DNA of 64,000 bases. It comes from Streptomyces angustmyceticus. GTDB taxonomy: Bacteria > Actinomycetota > Actinomycetes > Streptomycetales > Streptomycetaceae. The notes beneath the pieces were generated by a model. That model was given only the letters and a program-made list of their open reading frames with translations, was not told the DNA's origin and did no database searches. Where the stretch lies: the NCBI RefSeq assembly GCF_019933235.1, contig NZ_CP082945.1, positions 1 to 64,000 of the forward strand, given 5' to 3'. The stretch's first letter is position 1. Each line of letters starts with the position of its first letter. Shown here piece after piece: positions 1 to 10,700 of the stretch. The position numbers and the translations under genes were made by a program.

Positions 1-127
1 TATAGCAGGAAGGGAAGGTTGACGTACGAGGACGGCTCATTCGAGCATTGACTGAAGTTTGAGCTCGGCCGCCTGTTTGCTTTAGGGAGCAACTCCCCGA
101 TCATGTCCGCTTGGTCATACTGGCTGC

Positions 128-562
128 ATGTCATCGTCACTTCGTCCTCCGGCACCACGGCCTTGCGAGAGTTGTCCCTATCGACGTGATGTACCCGCGG
201 GCATCTGGGCGAGTGAGGAGTACGAGAAGCTCCGACGCTACGACGCGGACACTCCCAACCAGCCCACAAGGCTTTTCCAGTGCCATCAAGCCGATGGCGA
301 CAGCGATAATCGGCGCATCTGTGGTGGCTGGGCTGGGTGCCACGAGGGGGAGGACCTGCTCGCTCTGCGGGTGGCATTGCTCGACGGCGGGATGGATCCC
401 GCCACTTACCGGGCCGTGATCGAGTACGAGTCACCAGTGCCCTTGTTCCCTTCGGGCAGTGAAGCTGCCGCTCACGGCGAGGCGGGCATCGATGCGCCGG
501 CCGATGAGGCCCGTCACATGATCAGCAAGATCTCTCAGACGCGCAGCGACCTTGTGCGATAG
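128..562 (+). CDS. DUF6283 family cysteine-rich protein
   Basis: This 144-residue protein matches the small actinobacterial DUF6283 family, whose function is unknown. Visible family marks are a CESCPYRRD motif near residue 13, an LFQCH motif near residue 50, and a CGGWAGCH motif near residue 65. Together these give four cysteines and two histidines that could bind a metal. The C-terminal third is acidic and probably disordered. The gene stands alone at the left edge, co-directional with the large secreted LamG protein but separated from it by about 315 bases. The family call rests on the spacing of the cysteine motifs; the metal role is inference. Confidence 0.8.
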   Translation: MSSSLRPPAPRPCESCPYRRDVPAGIWASEEYEKLRRYDADTPNQPTRLFQCHQADGDSDNRRICGGWAGCHEGEDLLALRVALLDGGMDPATYRAVIEYESPVPLFPSGSEAAAHGEAGIDAPADEARHMISKISQTRSDLVR

Positions 563-877
563 GGCCTCTCGCCTCGGGCGGGGCCGGTGCTGCCGCAGCA
601 CGGCGCACCGCACCACTGCCTGTGCTGACTGCGGCCACATTGCCCGGGGGATGTGGGCCCGAAGGTCTGGGGGCTGGTGGAGGCGCCATGGCGGTGCGGC
701 TGGGGGCCGCGGGTGGCTGTGGCGCGTATCAGTCATGTGACGGGGGTCACGCTTGACGGTGGAACTTGGGGCGGGGTTAACTCGCGCAGCTGTGAAGTTT
801 CTGTGAATGAACATGAACTCAGGGTGGGGACTGTGAGTTTGGGGTGGGGGCACCGGATTCACGGTGCACGAAGAAGC
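563..877. other. Intergenic region before the LamG gene
   Basis: I see no convincing gene in this stretch. Reading frames here have poor third-position bias. It holds a short GTGAC/GTCAC hairpin at 737-750 and the promoter candidate listed separately. Confidence 0.6.
753..782 (+). promoter_or_regulatory. Candidate sigma70-like promoter for the LamG/RHS unit
   Basis: TTGACG (753-758) is followed after 18 bases by TTAACT (777-782). This resembles the housekeeping sigma consensus and lies about 95 bases before the ATG at 878. A small hairpin (737-750) sits just upstream. The prediction comes from sequence alone. Confidence 0.35.
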
Positions 878-3800
878 ATGACCAGACGCGGCTTAGCCGG
901 CGTCACAACCACGGCGTTACTGGCGTCGCTTCCGGTGCTCGCGCTCGGGCCACCGCAGGCCACGGCAGCCAGCAAGACCTCGACCATGGCGCAGTCCGCT
1001 CTGCAGCGAGCCGCCGCGACCGGCGAGCCGGTGGAGGTCACGTCAGAGCGCACCGAGTACTCGCAGACTGTCGCTAATCCTGACGGAACGTTCACGCTGA
1101 CACAGTCCACGACGCCCCAGCGTGCAAAGGCACCTGACGGCTCGTGGCAGAACATCGACACCACGCTGGAACGCCGCGCCGACGGGACCGTAGGCCCGAA
1201 GTCCGCAGTGGTGAAGCTGGACTTCTCCGGCGGCGGCGCCGGGGCCAGCATGCTGCAGTTAGGCACGGGCGAGCAGTCCATGAAGTTCGGCTGGCCGGGC
1301 ACGCTACCCACTCCGACGCTGAACGGGGCAACCGCCACGTACGCCAACGTCCTCAAGGACGTTGACCTGCAGCTCACGGCAACCGCCGAAGGATACCGCG
1401 AGGTCCTCGTCGTCAAGACAGCCGAAGCTGCGCACAGCCCCGAGCTGGAAAACATCAAACTCACCGCCTCAGCCAAGAGCCTCAGCGTCATCCCCGGTGC
1501 CGGCGGCGGCCTGCGCGCCGTCGACGCCGACGGCAACGCCGTCTTCACCGGACCGGCTGGTCAGATGTGGGACTCCGCAGGCGACACACTGCCTCCCGCA
1601 CCCAAGTCCAAAGCTGCCAAACAGCGAGGCGGGAAGCCCTCACAGCCCACGGCCGCCGAGCAGCCAGGGACCGAAGCAGGCGACCCCACGCACCCAGGGG
1701 ATGGAGCCGCCAGCGCCGAACTGCCCGTCACCGTCACCGGGGGCGCTGTCTCCGTCGCACCGGACCTGGACCTGCTGCGCGGCAAGGACACCGTCTACCC
1801 CGTCTACATCGACCCGCCCGTCGGCCTCGGAGTATCCGAGCGCACCAAACTCTCCTCCGACGGCGACAAGTTCTGGCAATTCGACAAACCCATGGGCGTC
1901 GGCAAATGCGGCAACGCCGACGGCTACTACTGCGGCTCCGGTTACACCGACCGCATGTACTTCGAGTTCGCCCCGACCAAGCTCAGCGGCAAGTACGTCA
2001 TCGACGCCACCTTCCGCGCCCACGAGACCTGGTCGTTCAACTGCACCCCGTACTGGGTCGACCTCAAGCGCACCGACAACATCTCCGAAGGCACCCGCTG
2101 GCCCGGACCCAAGACGCTCGACCACATGGGCGACCGCTACATCTCCGCAGGCCGCGACAAGAACTGCTCGCCCGCGCAGCCGGACACCTGGGTGGAGTTC
2201 AACGACAACCCCCAGGAGAGCGACGAAAACCTGGCCTCCACGGTCCGCTCCTTCGCCGACGGCAAGATCCACCGCCTGACACTGATGCTGCGCGCAACGG
2301 ACGAGAGCGAACCACGGGCATGGAAGCGATTCGACGACAACGCCGAGCTCAAAGTCAACTACGTGCCACGGCCAGGCATGCCGACCTCCGTCGGCGCCAT
2401 CCCCGGAACGGGCACCACCGCCTACTGCCGCACCTCCTCCTCCGACCCGCTGACCGTCACCACCGCCACCCCCACCGTCCAGGCACGCGTCCAAACCAAG
2501 GTGCAGCCCAAGGGCGGCGAAGAAAAGGGCTCACTGCAGGCCGAGTTCTGGATGGAACGCAAGAACGGCAGCTCATGGGACAAGGTCTGGAGCGACTACA
2601 AGCCCGATAAGGGCTGGGACCCTGACGGCACCCTGGAAAAAGCCGTCACAAGCCAGCGCGCCGACGGCGGCCTCTACCGCTTCAAGTCCCGCACCCAGTC
2701 CCACTGGTACTACGGATCCAAGTCCGGCGACCTCTTCTCCGCCTACTCCTCCTGGTGCTACCTGAAGATCGACACCAGCGCCCCCAAGGCGCCACAGATC
2801 ACCAGCACCGGCCCGTACACCGAATGCACCACCAACCTGTGCGAACCCAAGGGCGGCCCCGGCATCGCCGGCGCCTTCACCTTCAAGCCCCACAGTGGCG
2901 AATCCGGCGTCAAGGGCTACCGCTACCGCCTGCTGACCACATCGAAGAAGGGCGCAAAGACCGCCAGCGGAGCCACACCCACCGTCAAGGACGTCACCCC
3001 GTCACTGCCCGGTACCCAGGTCCTCTCCGTCGAAGCCACCGACCTCGACGCCGACGGCCGAGTCCGCTACGGACCACCCAACGAATACGTCTTCAAGGCC
3101 TCGCCCGCCGAAGGCAACACCGGCCGCTGGCACTTCGACGACGCCCCTCCCGGCTCGACCACCACCACCGCAGCCGACAAAGCCACTGTAGGCACCCGCC
3201 ACAACGCCACCCTCTACACCACCGGTGCCGGCTGGTCCACACTCGCCCGCCGCGGCGCCCACGACTACTCCCTGTGGATGGACAGCGCCGACCCGAACAA
3301 GCAACACGGCTACGCAGCCACCAGCACACCAGCCCTCAACACCGGCGACTCGTTCACCGTCTCCGCCTGGGTCTACCTCACCGACACCACAGCGAACCAC
3401 GTGGTGCTCACCGAACCGGGCGAACACGCCTCGGCCTTCACGCTGTACTACTCCGCCACCACCCGCAAGTGGGTGTTCAACCGCACCGACCAGGACAGCA
3501 AAACCGCCTCCTATATCCGCTCCCTGGCCGACAGCCCCAATCCCACAACGCGAGTCTGGACCCACCTGGCCGGCGTCTTCGACACCCAGCACGACGCCGA
3601 CCCGAAAAACGACACCATCCAGCTCTTCGTCAACGGACGTCCCCAGGGCCAACCCATCGCCGCAAGCACCGTCAGCACCTACAAGCCGTGGACGGCCTCC
3701 GAAGGACTACAGTTCGGCCGCAGCAAGGTCGCCGACACCTACGGAGAGAACTGGCGCGGCCGCATCGACGAAGTTGCCCTGTGGCAACGCCCACTGAACG

Positions 3801-4636
3801 CCGACGAACTCCACCAGGAAGCCGCCCTAGAGCAGGACGGCATCCCTGCCAACGAACTCGTCGGGCACTGGGACGCCGCCATCTCCCAGGGCACAAGCAT
3901 CCGCGAAAGCCCCGAAGACCCTGACGACCCCAACAGCACCGGCTTCCCCTACAGCCGCGGCCCGCTGAAGTTCTCCACCACGGGCGCATCCCTCAAGGAC
4001 GAGGACGGCCAGGACCAGTCCCTGGTCCTCAACGGCTCCACCGGCTACGCCACCGCCACAGGACCCCTCGTCGACGAAACCGGCTCCTTCACCGTCTCCG
4101 CCCGCGTCCGCCTGGACTCAGCCGGCCTCGCCAAACAACCCATCGGCTACCGTGCTGCGGTCTTCTCCCAGGCCACGCCGACAGGCAAGGAGTCCTCCTG
4201 GGCCCTGTGGGTGGAAAAACCCGCAGCCGACACCTACCTGTGGAAGTTCGGCCGCACTGCCGTCGACACCGCCGGCAAGGTCACCGACACCGGCCTCGTC
4301 ACAGCAGAACAACCCATCGGCCCCAAGGAACTCAACACCTGGGTGGATCTCACGGGAGTCTTCGACGCCGCCGAGACGTTCACCGATGACGACGGCCAGC
4401 AGCAGCTGGGAATGACCCACCTCTACATCGGCCAGTTCAAGCAACAGCCCGAAGGCGAAGCAGGCTTCTCCACCCCCCAGCAAGGCAGCGGAGACCTCAC
4501 CGCAGGCAACGCTCCCCTGGCGGGCACCACCAGCCACCACCTCTCAGGAGCCCTGGCCGAACTGCGCGTGTGGACCGGAGCGATGACCGCCGACCAGGTC
4601 CGCTCCCAGGTCCTCGCAGCCCCGGACGACGCCTGA
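878..4636 (+). CDS. Secreted LamG (concanavalin A-like) domain protein, partner of an RHS protein
   Basis: This 1252-residue exported protein begins at ATG 878, the start that places a twin-charged, hydrophobic signal peptide (MTRRGLAG, then about 22 apolar residues ending near ATAAS) at the N-terminus. Longer starts back to 653 add unlikely sequence. After a beta-rich region at about residues 30-300 comes a DNRLRE-like part (about residues 300-490) with paired cysteines. Two LamG jelly-roll domains follow at roughly residues 815-980 and 1065-1240; both show the family's VSAWVYL/VSARVRL strand and the later IDEVALW or LAELRVW strand. Such proteins commonly precede large RHS proteins in Streptomyces and may display or carry them at the cell surface. 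That partnership is inferred from gene order. Confidence 0.85.
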   Translation: MTRRGLAGVTTTALLASLPVLALGPPQATAASKTSTMAQSALQRAAATGEPVEVTSERTEYSQTVANPDGTFTLTQSTTPQRAKAPDGSWQNIDTTLERRADGTVGPKSAVVKLDFSGGGAGASMLQLGTGEQSMKFGWPGTLPTPTLNGATATYANVLKDVDLQLTATAEGYREVLVVKTAEAAHSPELENIKLTASAKSLSVIPGAGGGLRAVDADGNAVFTGPAGQMWDSAGDTLPPAPKSKAAKQRGGKPSQPTAAEQPGTEAGDPTHPGDGAASAELPVTVTGGAVSVAPDLDLLRGKDTVYPVYIDPPVGLGVSERTKLSSDGDKFWQFDKPMGVGKCGNADGYYCGSGYTDRMYFEFAPTKLSGKYVIDATFRAHETWSFNCTPYWVDLKRTDNISEGTRWPGPKTLDHMGDRYISAGRDKNCSPAQPDTWVEFNDNPQESDENLASTVRSFADGKIHRLTLMLRATDESEPRAWKRFDDNAELKVNYVPRPGMPTSVGAIPGTGTTAYCRTSSSDPLTVTTATPTVQARVQTKVQPKGGEEKGSLQAEFWMERKNGSSWDKVWSDYKPDKGWDPDGTLEKAVTSQRADGGLYRFKSRTQSHWYYGSKSGDLFSAYSSWCYLKIDTSAPKAPQITSTGPYTECTTNLCEPKGGPGIAGAFTFKPHSGESGVKGYRYRLLTTSKKGAKTASGATPTVKDVTPSLPGTQVLSVEATDLDADGRVRYGPPNEYVFKASPAEGNTGRWHFDDAPPGSTTTTAADKATVGTRHNATLYTTGAGWSTLARRGAHDYSLWMDSADPNKQHGYAATSTPALNTGDSFTVSAWVYLTDTTANHVVLTEPGEHASAFTLYYSATTRKWVFNRTDQDSKTASYIRSLADSPNPTTRVWTHLAGVFDTQHDADPKNDTIQLFVNGRPQGQPIAASTVSTYKPWTASEGLQFGRSKVADTYGENWRGRIDEVALWQRPLNADELHQEAALEQDGIPANELVGHWDAAISQGTSIRESPEDPDDPNSTGFPYSRGPLKFSTTGASLKDEDGQDQSLVLNGSTGYATATGPLVDETGSFTVSARVRLDSAGLAKQPIGYRAAVFSQATPTGKESSWALWVEKPAADTYLWKFGRTAVDTAGKVTDTGLVTAEQPIGPKELNTWVDLTGVFDAAETFTDDDGQQQLGMTHLYIGQFKQQPEGEAGFSTPQQGSGDLTAGNAPLAGTTSHHLSGALAELRVWTGAMTADQVRSQVLAAPDDA

Positions 4637-4647
4637 GCGACGCCACA

Positions 4648-4680
4648 GCGGTCGGCGGCCCCATAGACGCCGCCGACCGC
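4648..4680 (+). terminator. Inverted repeat between LamG and RHS genes
   Basis: A perfect 12-bp stem (4648-4659 with 4669-4680) closes a 9-base loop just after the LamG stop and 108 bases before the RHS start. It has no T-run, as is usual in actinobacteria. It could end or attenuate transcription into the RHS gene. Confidence 0.5.
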
Positions 4681-4788
4681 CGCTGCACCACACGCAGCCC
4701 GCCCCACTACCTGACGCTGTCCCGGCCTGCTTCACCACCCGGGGCTGATGACCTGCGCCCAATACAGGCGAGCGCAAGGAGAACCCGC

Positions 4789-7700
4789 ATGCACACCACT
4801 GAAATGCCACGTCCCTCGACACACAGAGGACGACGCTGGACGCGGCGCATCGCCGCCACGCTCAGCTTCACGCTCCTGCCGGGCCTGATCTCGCCTGTCG
4901 CCTTCGCCGCCGACCCCGACCCACTCGGCCGCCCGAGCCTCACAGCCCCACGCGCCACCAACGTCAAACGCCTCACCGCCAAAGCCGACCCCCACACAGC
5001 CGCCCAGATACGCAAAGCAGCAGCAGCTGACACAGCAGCCCAACGACGCGCCCGCACCGACCAGCAACGCACCACCACCTGGCCGACAGCCGGATCCGCC
5101 CGCCTCACCGCCACGGCCGCACGCTCCAAGGCCGACCCCGGCCACCTGCCCGTAGCCCTGACCAAACCAGCCAGCCGCAGCTCCAGCACCATCGACGTCA
5201 CCGTCCTGGGACAGGACACCTCACACAAACTCGGCCTCAAGGGAGTAGTCCTCACCGCCACCGGGCCCGCCCACGGAGGCAGCACTGAAGTCGGCATCAA
5301 CTACTCCGCCTTCGCTTCCGCCTACGGCGGCGACTACGCCGGCCGACTGCAACTGATGCGCCTGCCGTCATGTGCACTCACCACGCCGGACAAAGCAGCG
5401 TGCCGCCACCTGAGCCCGCAGCGCTTCACCAACCGGCGCGCCCGCCAGCAGATCACCGCCCCCCTGACCTTCAAGACAGCACCCGGCGGACAGAAGATGG
5501 TGCTCGCTCTCGCGGCCGGCGCAAAGTCCGGGGCGGGTGACTACAAAGCCACCCCGCTCGCAGCCTCCTCCACCTGGGAAGCAGGCGGCTCCTCCGGCTC
5601 CTTCACCTGGTCCTACCCCCTGCGCACACCACCTGCCGCAGCCGGCCCGCAACCGGACCTGAACATCTCCTACGACTCCGGCAGCGTCGACGGCCGCACC
5701 GCCAGCACCAACAACCAGGGCACCACGATCGGCGAAGGCTTCGACCTCACCTCCTCCTACATCGAACGCAAGTACGGATCCTGCGACGACGATGGCCAGG
5801 ACGACAAGTTCGACCAATGCTGGAAGTACGACAACGCCTCACTGGTGCTGAACGGCACATCCACCGAACTCGTCAAAGACGACACCACTGGCACCTGGCA
5901 CCTGAAAAGCGATGACGCCTCCCTCGTCACCCACCACACGGGCGCCGACAACGGAGACGACGACGGCGAATACTGGACAGTCACCACCGGCGACGGCATT
6001 ACCTACACCTTCGGCCTCAGCAAACTACCCGGAGCCGGAACAGACGACCGCACCGACTCGGTATGGACAGTCCCCGTCTTTGGAGACGACAAAGGCGAAC
6101 CCGGTTACGACAACGGCACTGACTTCGCCAAGCGCGACAAGAAGCAAGCCTGGCGCTGGAACCTGGACCTCGTCCAGGACACCCACGCCAACGCCATGAC
6201 CTACTGGTACAAGGCCGAAACCAACAACTACGACAAACTCGGCGACGACAACACCGGCACCCCCTACACCCGCGGTGGCTACCTCCAAGAGATCCGCTAC
6301 GGCCAGCGCGCCGGCTCTCTGTTCTCCGCCACCCCTGCCGCATCCAACAAGGTTGTCCTCCACTACGCCGAACGCTGCACCGCGGCCGGAGACGGCTGCG
6401 ACTCCCTGACCAAGGACACTCGCGACAACTGGCCCGACGTGCCCTTCGACGCCGTATGCAAAGACGACGACAAGTGCACCGGAAACGTCGCCCCCACCTT
6501 CTTCACACGCAAACGCCTCACCAGCCTTACCACTTACGCGTGGGACGCCACCGCCACCACCCCTGCCTATTCGCCGATCGACGCCTGGGCGCTCAAGCAG
6601 CAGTACCTCGACCCCGGCGACACCGGCGACTCCTCTGACCAATCCCTGTGGCTGGACGAAATCAGGCACACCGGCAAGCGCGGCAGCGACATCACCCTCG
6701 ACCCGGTCAGGTTCGACCACGAATTCCGGCCCAACCGCGTCGACGGAACCAGCGACGACATCCTCTCCCTCGAAAAGCCACGCCTGAAGACCGTCACCTC
6801 TGAAGCCGGCGCCCAGACCATCGTCAGCTACGACGAAGCCGACTGCGTCGCAGGCCAGGCCATGCCCAAGGCCGACCAGAACACCCGCAGCTGCTATCCC
6901 GTCTACTGGAAGCCCAACGCCGGCTCCGGTGACCCAGAACTGGACTGGTTCCAGAAATACCCTGTCACCTCCGTCTCCACCACCGACCCCCACGGCGGCT
7001 CCGTCGCTGTCCAACACACCTACACCTACTCAGGCGGCGGAGCCTGGCACTACGACGAAGACCCCCTCACCCCCGCCAAAGAACGCACCTGGTCCCTCTG
7101 GCGCGGCTACGGAAAAGTCACCCACCTCACCGGCGACCCCTCAGGCACCCAGTCCAAAACCGTCACCGTCTACATGCGCGGTATGAACGGAGACCGTCTC
7201 CTCGCCTCGGACGGCAAGACCGTCGATCCCGACCGACACCGCACCGCGACCGTCACCGGCATCAAAGCCAACGACATCACCGACAGCGAGCAATACGCCG
7301 GCCTCACCCGCGAAACAGCGACCTACAACAACGCTGCCTACATCTCCGGCACCGTCAACGACCCCTGGTCCAAGCGCACCGCAACCCAGCACAAGTCCTA
7401 CGCCGACACCGAGGCCTACTTCACCCGCACCAGCGCCACCCACGCCCGCACCACCATCACCAGCGGTATCACCCCCACCGACCGCGTGCGCACCACCGCA
7501 ACCACCTACGACGACCTGGGCATGCCCCAGACCGTCGAAGACCGCGGCGACGACGCGAAAAACGGCGACGAAACATGCACCCGCACCTGGTACGCACGAA
7601 ACGATGACGGCCTCACCTCCCTCGTCTCCCGCACGCGCACCACGGCCAAGCCCTGCACCACAGCAGAAGCCGACCTAGACCTCCCCGCGGACAGCAACCG

Positions 7701-10700
7701 GGCAGGCGACGTCATCTCCGACACCGCCACCGCCTACGACACCACCACCTGGACCGCCAACCAGAAACCCTCCAAGGGCGATGCCCAGTGGACCGGCCGC
7801 GCCAAGGGCTACGACACTTCCCACGCCCCCCTCTGGCAAAAGACAGCCACCACGGCCTACGACGCCCTCGGCCGCCCCACCTTCGTCAAGGACGCCCAGG
7901 ACCACACCAAAGCCACCACGACCTACGCACCCGCAAACAACGGGCCCCTACTGTCCAAGGTCACCGGCGACGCGAAGGGCTACGAGACCACCACCACGCT
8001 CGACCCAGGAACCGGCTCGCCCCTCAAAGTAAGCGACCCTAACGCCCGTCTCACCGAGAGCGAATACGACTCACTCGGCCGCATCACCAAAGTCTGGCTT
8101 CCCAACCGCTCCCACCTGGCGCAGAAGACACCCAACTACATTTACAGCTACCACCTCGCCAGCAACGACCTGCCCTGGATCGCTACCGGCACCCTGCGAG
8201 GCGACGGGAACGGCTACAACACCACCTACGAGATCTACGACTCCCTCCTTCGCACCCGCCAGGTCCAAACCCCCTCGACAAGCGGCGGCCGCCTAATCGC
8301 CTTGACGCTCTACGATTCCCGCGGACTCGCGACCAGCGCACAGTCAGATATCTGGGACGAGAAGAACGAACCGTCCGGAACCCCGGTACAGACCGAAGGC
8401 AGCCAGGCGCCCACCCAGACCGACACCGCCTACGACGGGGCAGCACGCCCCATCAAAGCCGTCACGCGCAACTACGGCGTAGCCCGCTGGACCACGGAGA
8501 CCACCTACACCGGCGACACCACCTCCGCGACCGCACCCAACGGCGGCCAAGCCCTCACCACCGTGACCGACGTACGCGGAAAGACCACCCAGCGTCTCGA
8601 CTACGCAGGGCCCAAGCCAACCGGCACCGACTACGTCGCCACCAACTACTCCTACACCCCGGGTGGGCTGCCCGAAACGGTCACCGGCCCCGTCACAGAG
8701 GCCGACTCGAACAAAGCAACGTGGACCTACACCTACGACCTGTTCGGCCGGCAAACAAAGACAGCTGACCCGGACAAGGGCACAACCAGCACCACATACA
8801 ACGAACTCGACCAGGTAACCCGCACCGAAGATGCCGAGAAAAGAACCCTGCTCCACGCCTACGACGAACTCGGACGGAAAACCGGCACCTGGCAGGCCAC
8901 CAAGACCGACGCCAACAAACTCACCGCATGGACGTTCGACACCCTCGCAAAGGGGCAGCCGGACGCCTCCATCCGCTACGAAGGCGGCGTCGCTGGCAAG
9001 GCGTACATCCAAAAGGTCACCCGCTACGACAGCCTCTACCAGGCCACCGAAAACCAGCTCGTGCTGCCGGAAGACGACCCCCTGGTAGAGGCAGGCGTCC
9101 CCAAAACCCTGGCCACCACCACCGGCTACCGCCTCGACGGAACCGTCAGCCAGACCTCCCAACCGGCAGTAGCCGGCTTGCCCGCCGAGACCGTCTCCTA
9201 CACCTACAACACCACAGGTCAGCAGCTCACAGCCAAGGGAGCCACCGGCTACCTGCAAGGCGCTGACTATGCACCCGTCGGCGACCTGCGTCGACTCTCC
9301 CTGGGTACCAGCTCAGGCACCTCAGCCAAGAATGCCTACCTCAGCTATGACTACGAACCGGGCACCCGGCGCCTCACACGCTCCTACATCACAGACGACG
9401 TTCACCCCTACAAACTGCAGGACCTGATCTACCGCCAGGACGACGCAGGCAACCTCACTTCAGTCTCTGACGCCAGCACCCTCGGCGGCACAAGCAAAAA
9501 CGACAACCAGTGCTTCACCTACGACGGATACCGCCGCCTCACCGAAGCCTGGACCCCAAAAGCCGACGACTGCGCCACAAGCGGACGCAACACCGCCAAC
9601 CTCGCCGGCGCCGCGCCGTACTGGACCAGCTACGCCTACAACAGCGCAGGCCAACGCACGCAGCAGACACAACACGCCACCTCAGGCGACACCACAACCA
9701 CCTACGCCTACGGCACGCCCAGCAAACAGCCCCACCCCCTGAGCAGCACCAAGACCAACGGCACAACCCAGAACTACGAATACGACAAGACCGGCAACAC
9801 CATCCACCGCCCTGGCGTCGAAAGTCCCCAAACACTCGCCTGGAACAGCGAAGGGAACCTGGCCACCACGACTGAATCAGCTACCAAGAACACCCCCGCC
9901 ACCGACAGTAGTTACCTCTACGACGCCGACGGCGAAATCCTCATCCGCCGCGCCAACAATGATGGTGAAACCGTCCTCTACCTCGGTGCCACAGAAGTTC
10001 ACCTCAAGGTGAAGGGCACAACAAGGTCACTCTCCGGCACCCGCTACTACACTGCAGCCGGCCAAACCATCGCCGTACGCACAGCGACCAACGGAACTTC
10101 AAACACTCAGCTCTCATTCATGGCGGGCGACCACCACGGCACTGCAAGCCTGGCCATCGAACCCACCACGCTGGCCTTCACCAAGCGCTACACCACCCCC
10201 TTCGGCTCTCCACGGGGGGCCAAACCCAGCGCATGGCCGGATGACAAAACCTTCCTCAGCAAGCCTGCCGACAGCGCCACCGGCCTCATTCAAGTGGGCG
10301 CCCGCCAATATGATCCTGCCACCTCTACTTTCCTCAGCGTTGACCCGCTGTTGGAGTTCGACAAAGCTCAGACACTCAATGGCTACAGCTACGGTGCGAA
10401 TAATCCCCTTACCTTTAGCGACCCCAGTGGTATGGGCTTGGCTTGCGGCGGTGAAGGAGACTCAACACCCTGCCCTCACGGTGGAATCATCACTGCAGAT
10501 GGCCATCTCGGAAACGCTCATGGCGGCAGAGACGGAGGAGGAGTTGCTACCTGGTGGAGGCTTCCTGGAAGCTCCTACAACTACGGAGGCGGCTACGGCG
10601 GAACGGCGAACACCAACAGCCGTGGGCAAACTATGTTCGACGGTAGCGGTGGCCTTTCCTGCGCTGTGGGTCGTTGCATCTCCTTCAACCTTGGCCCCTC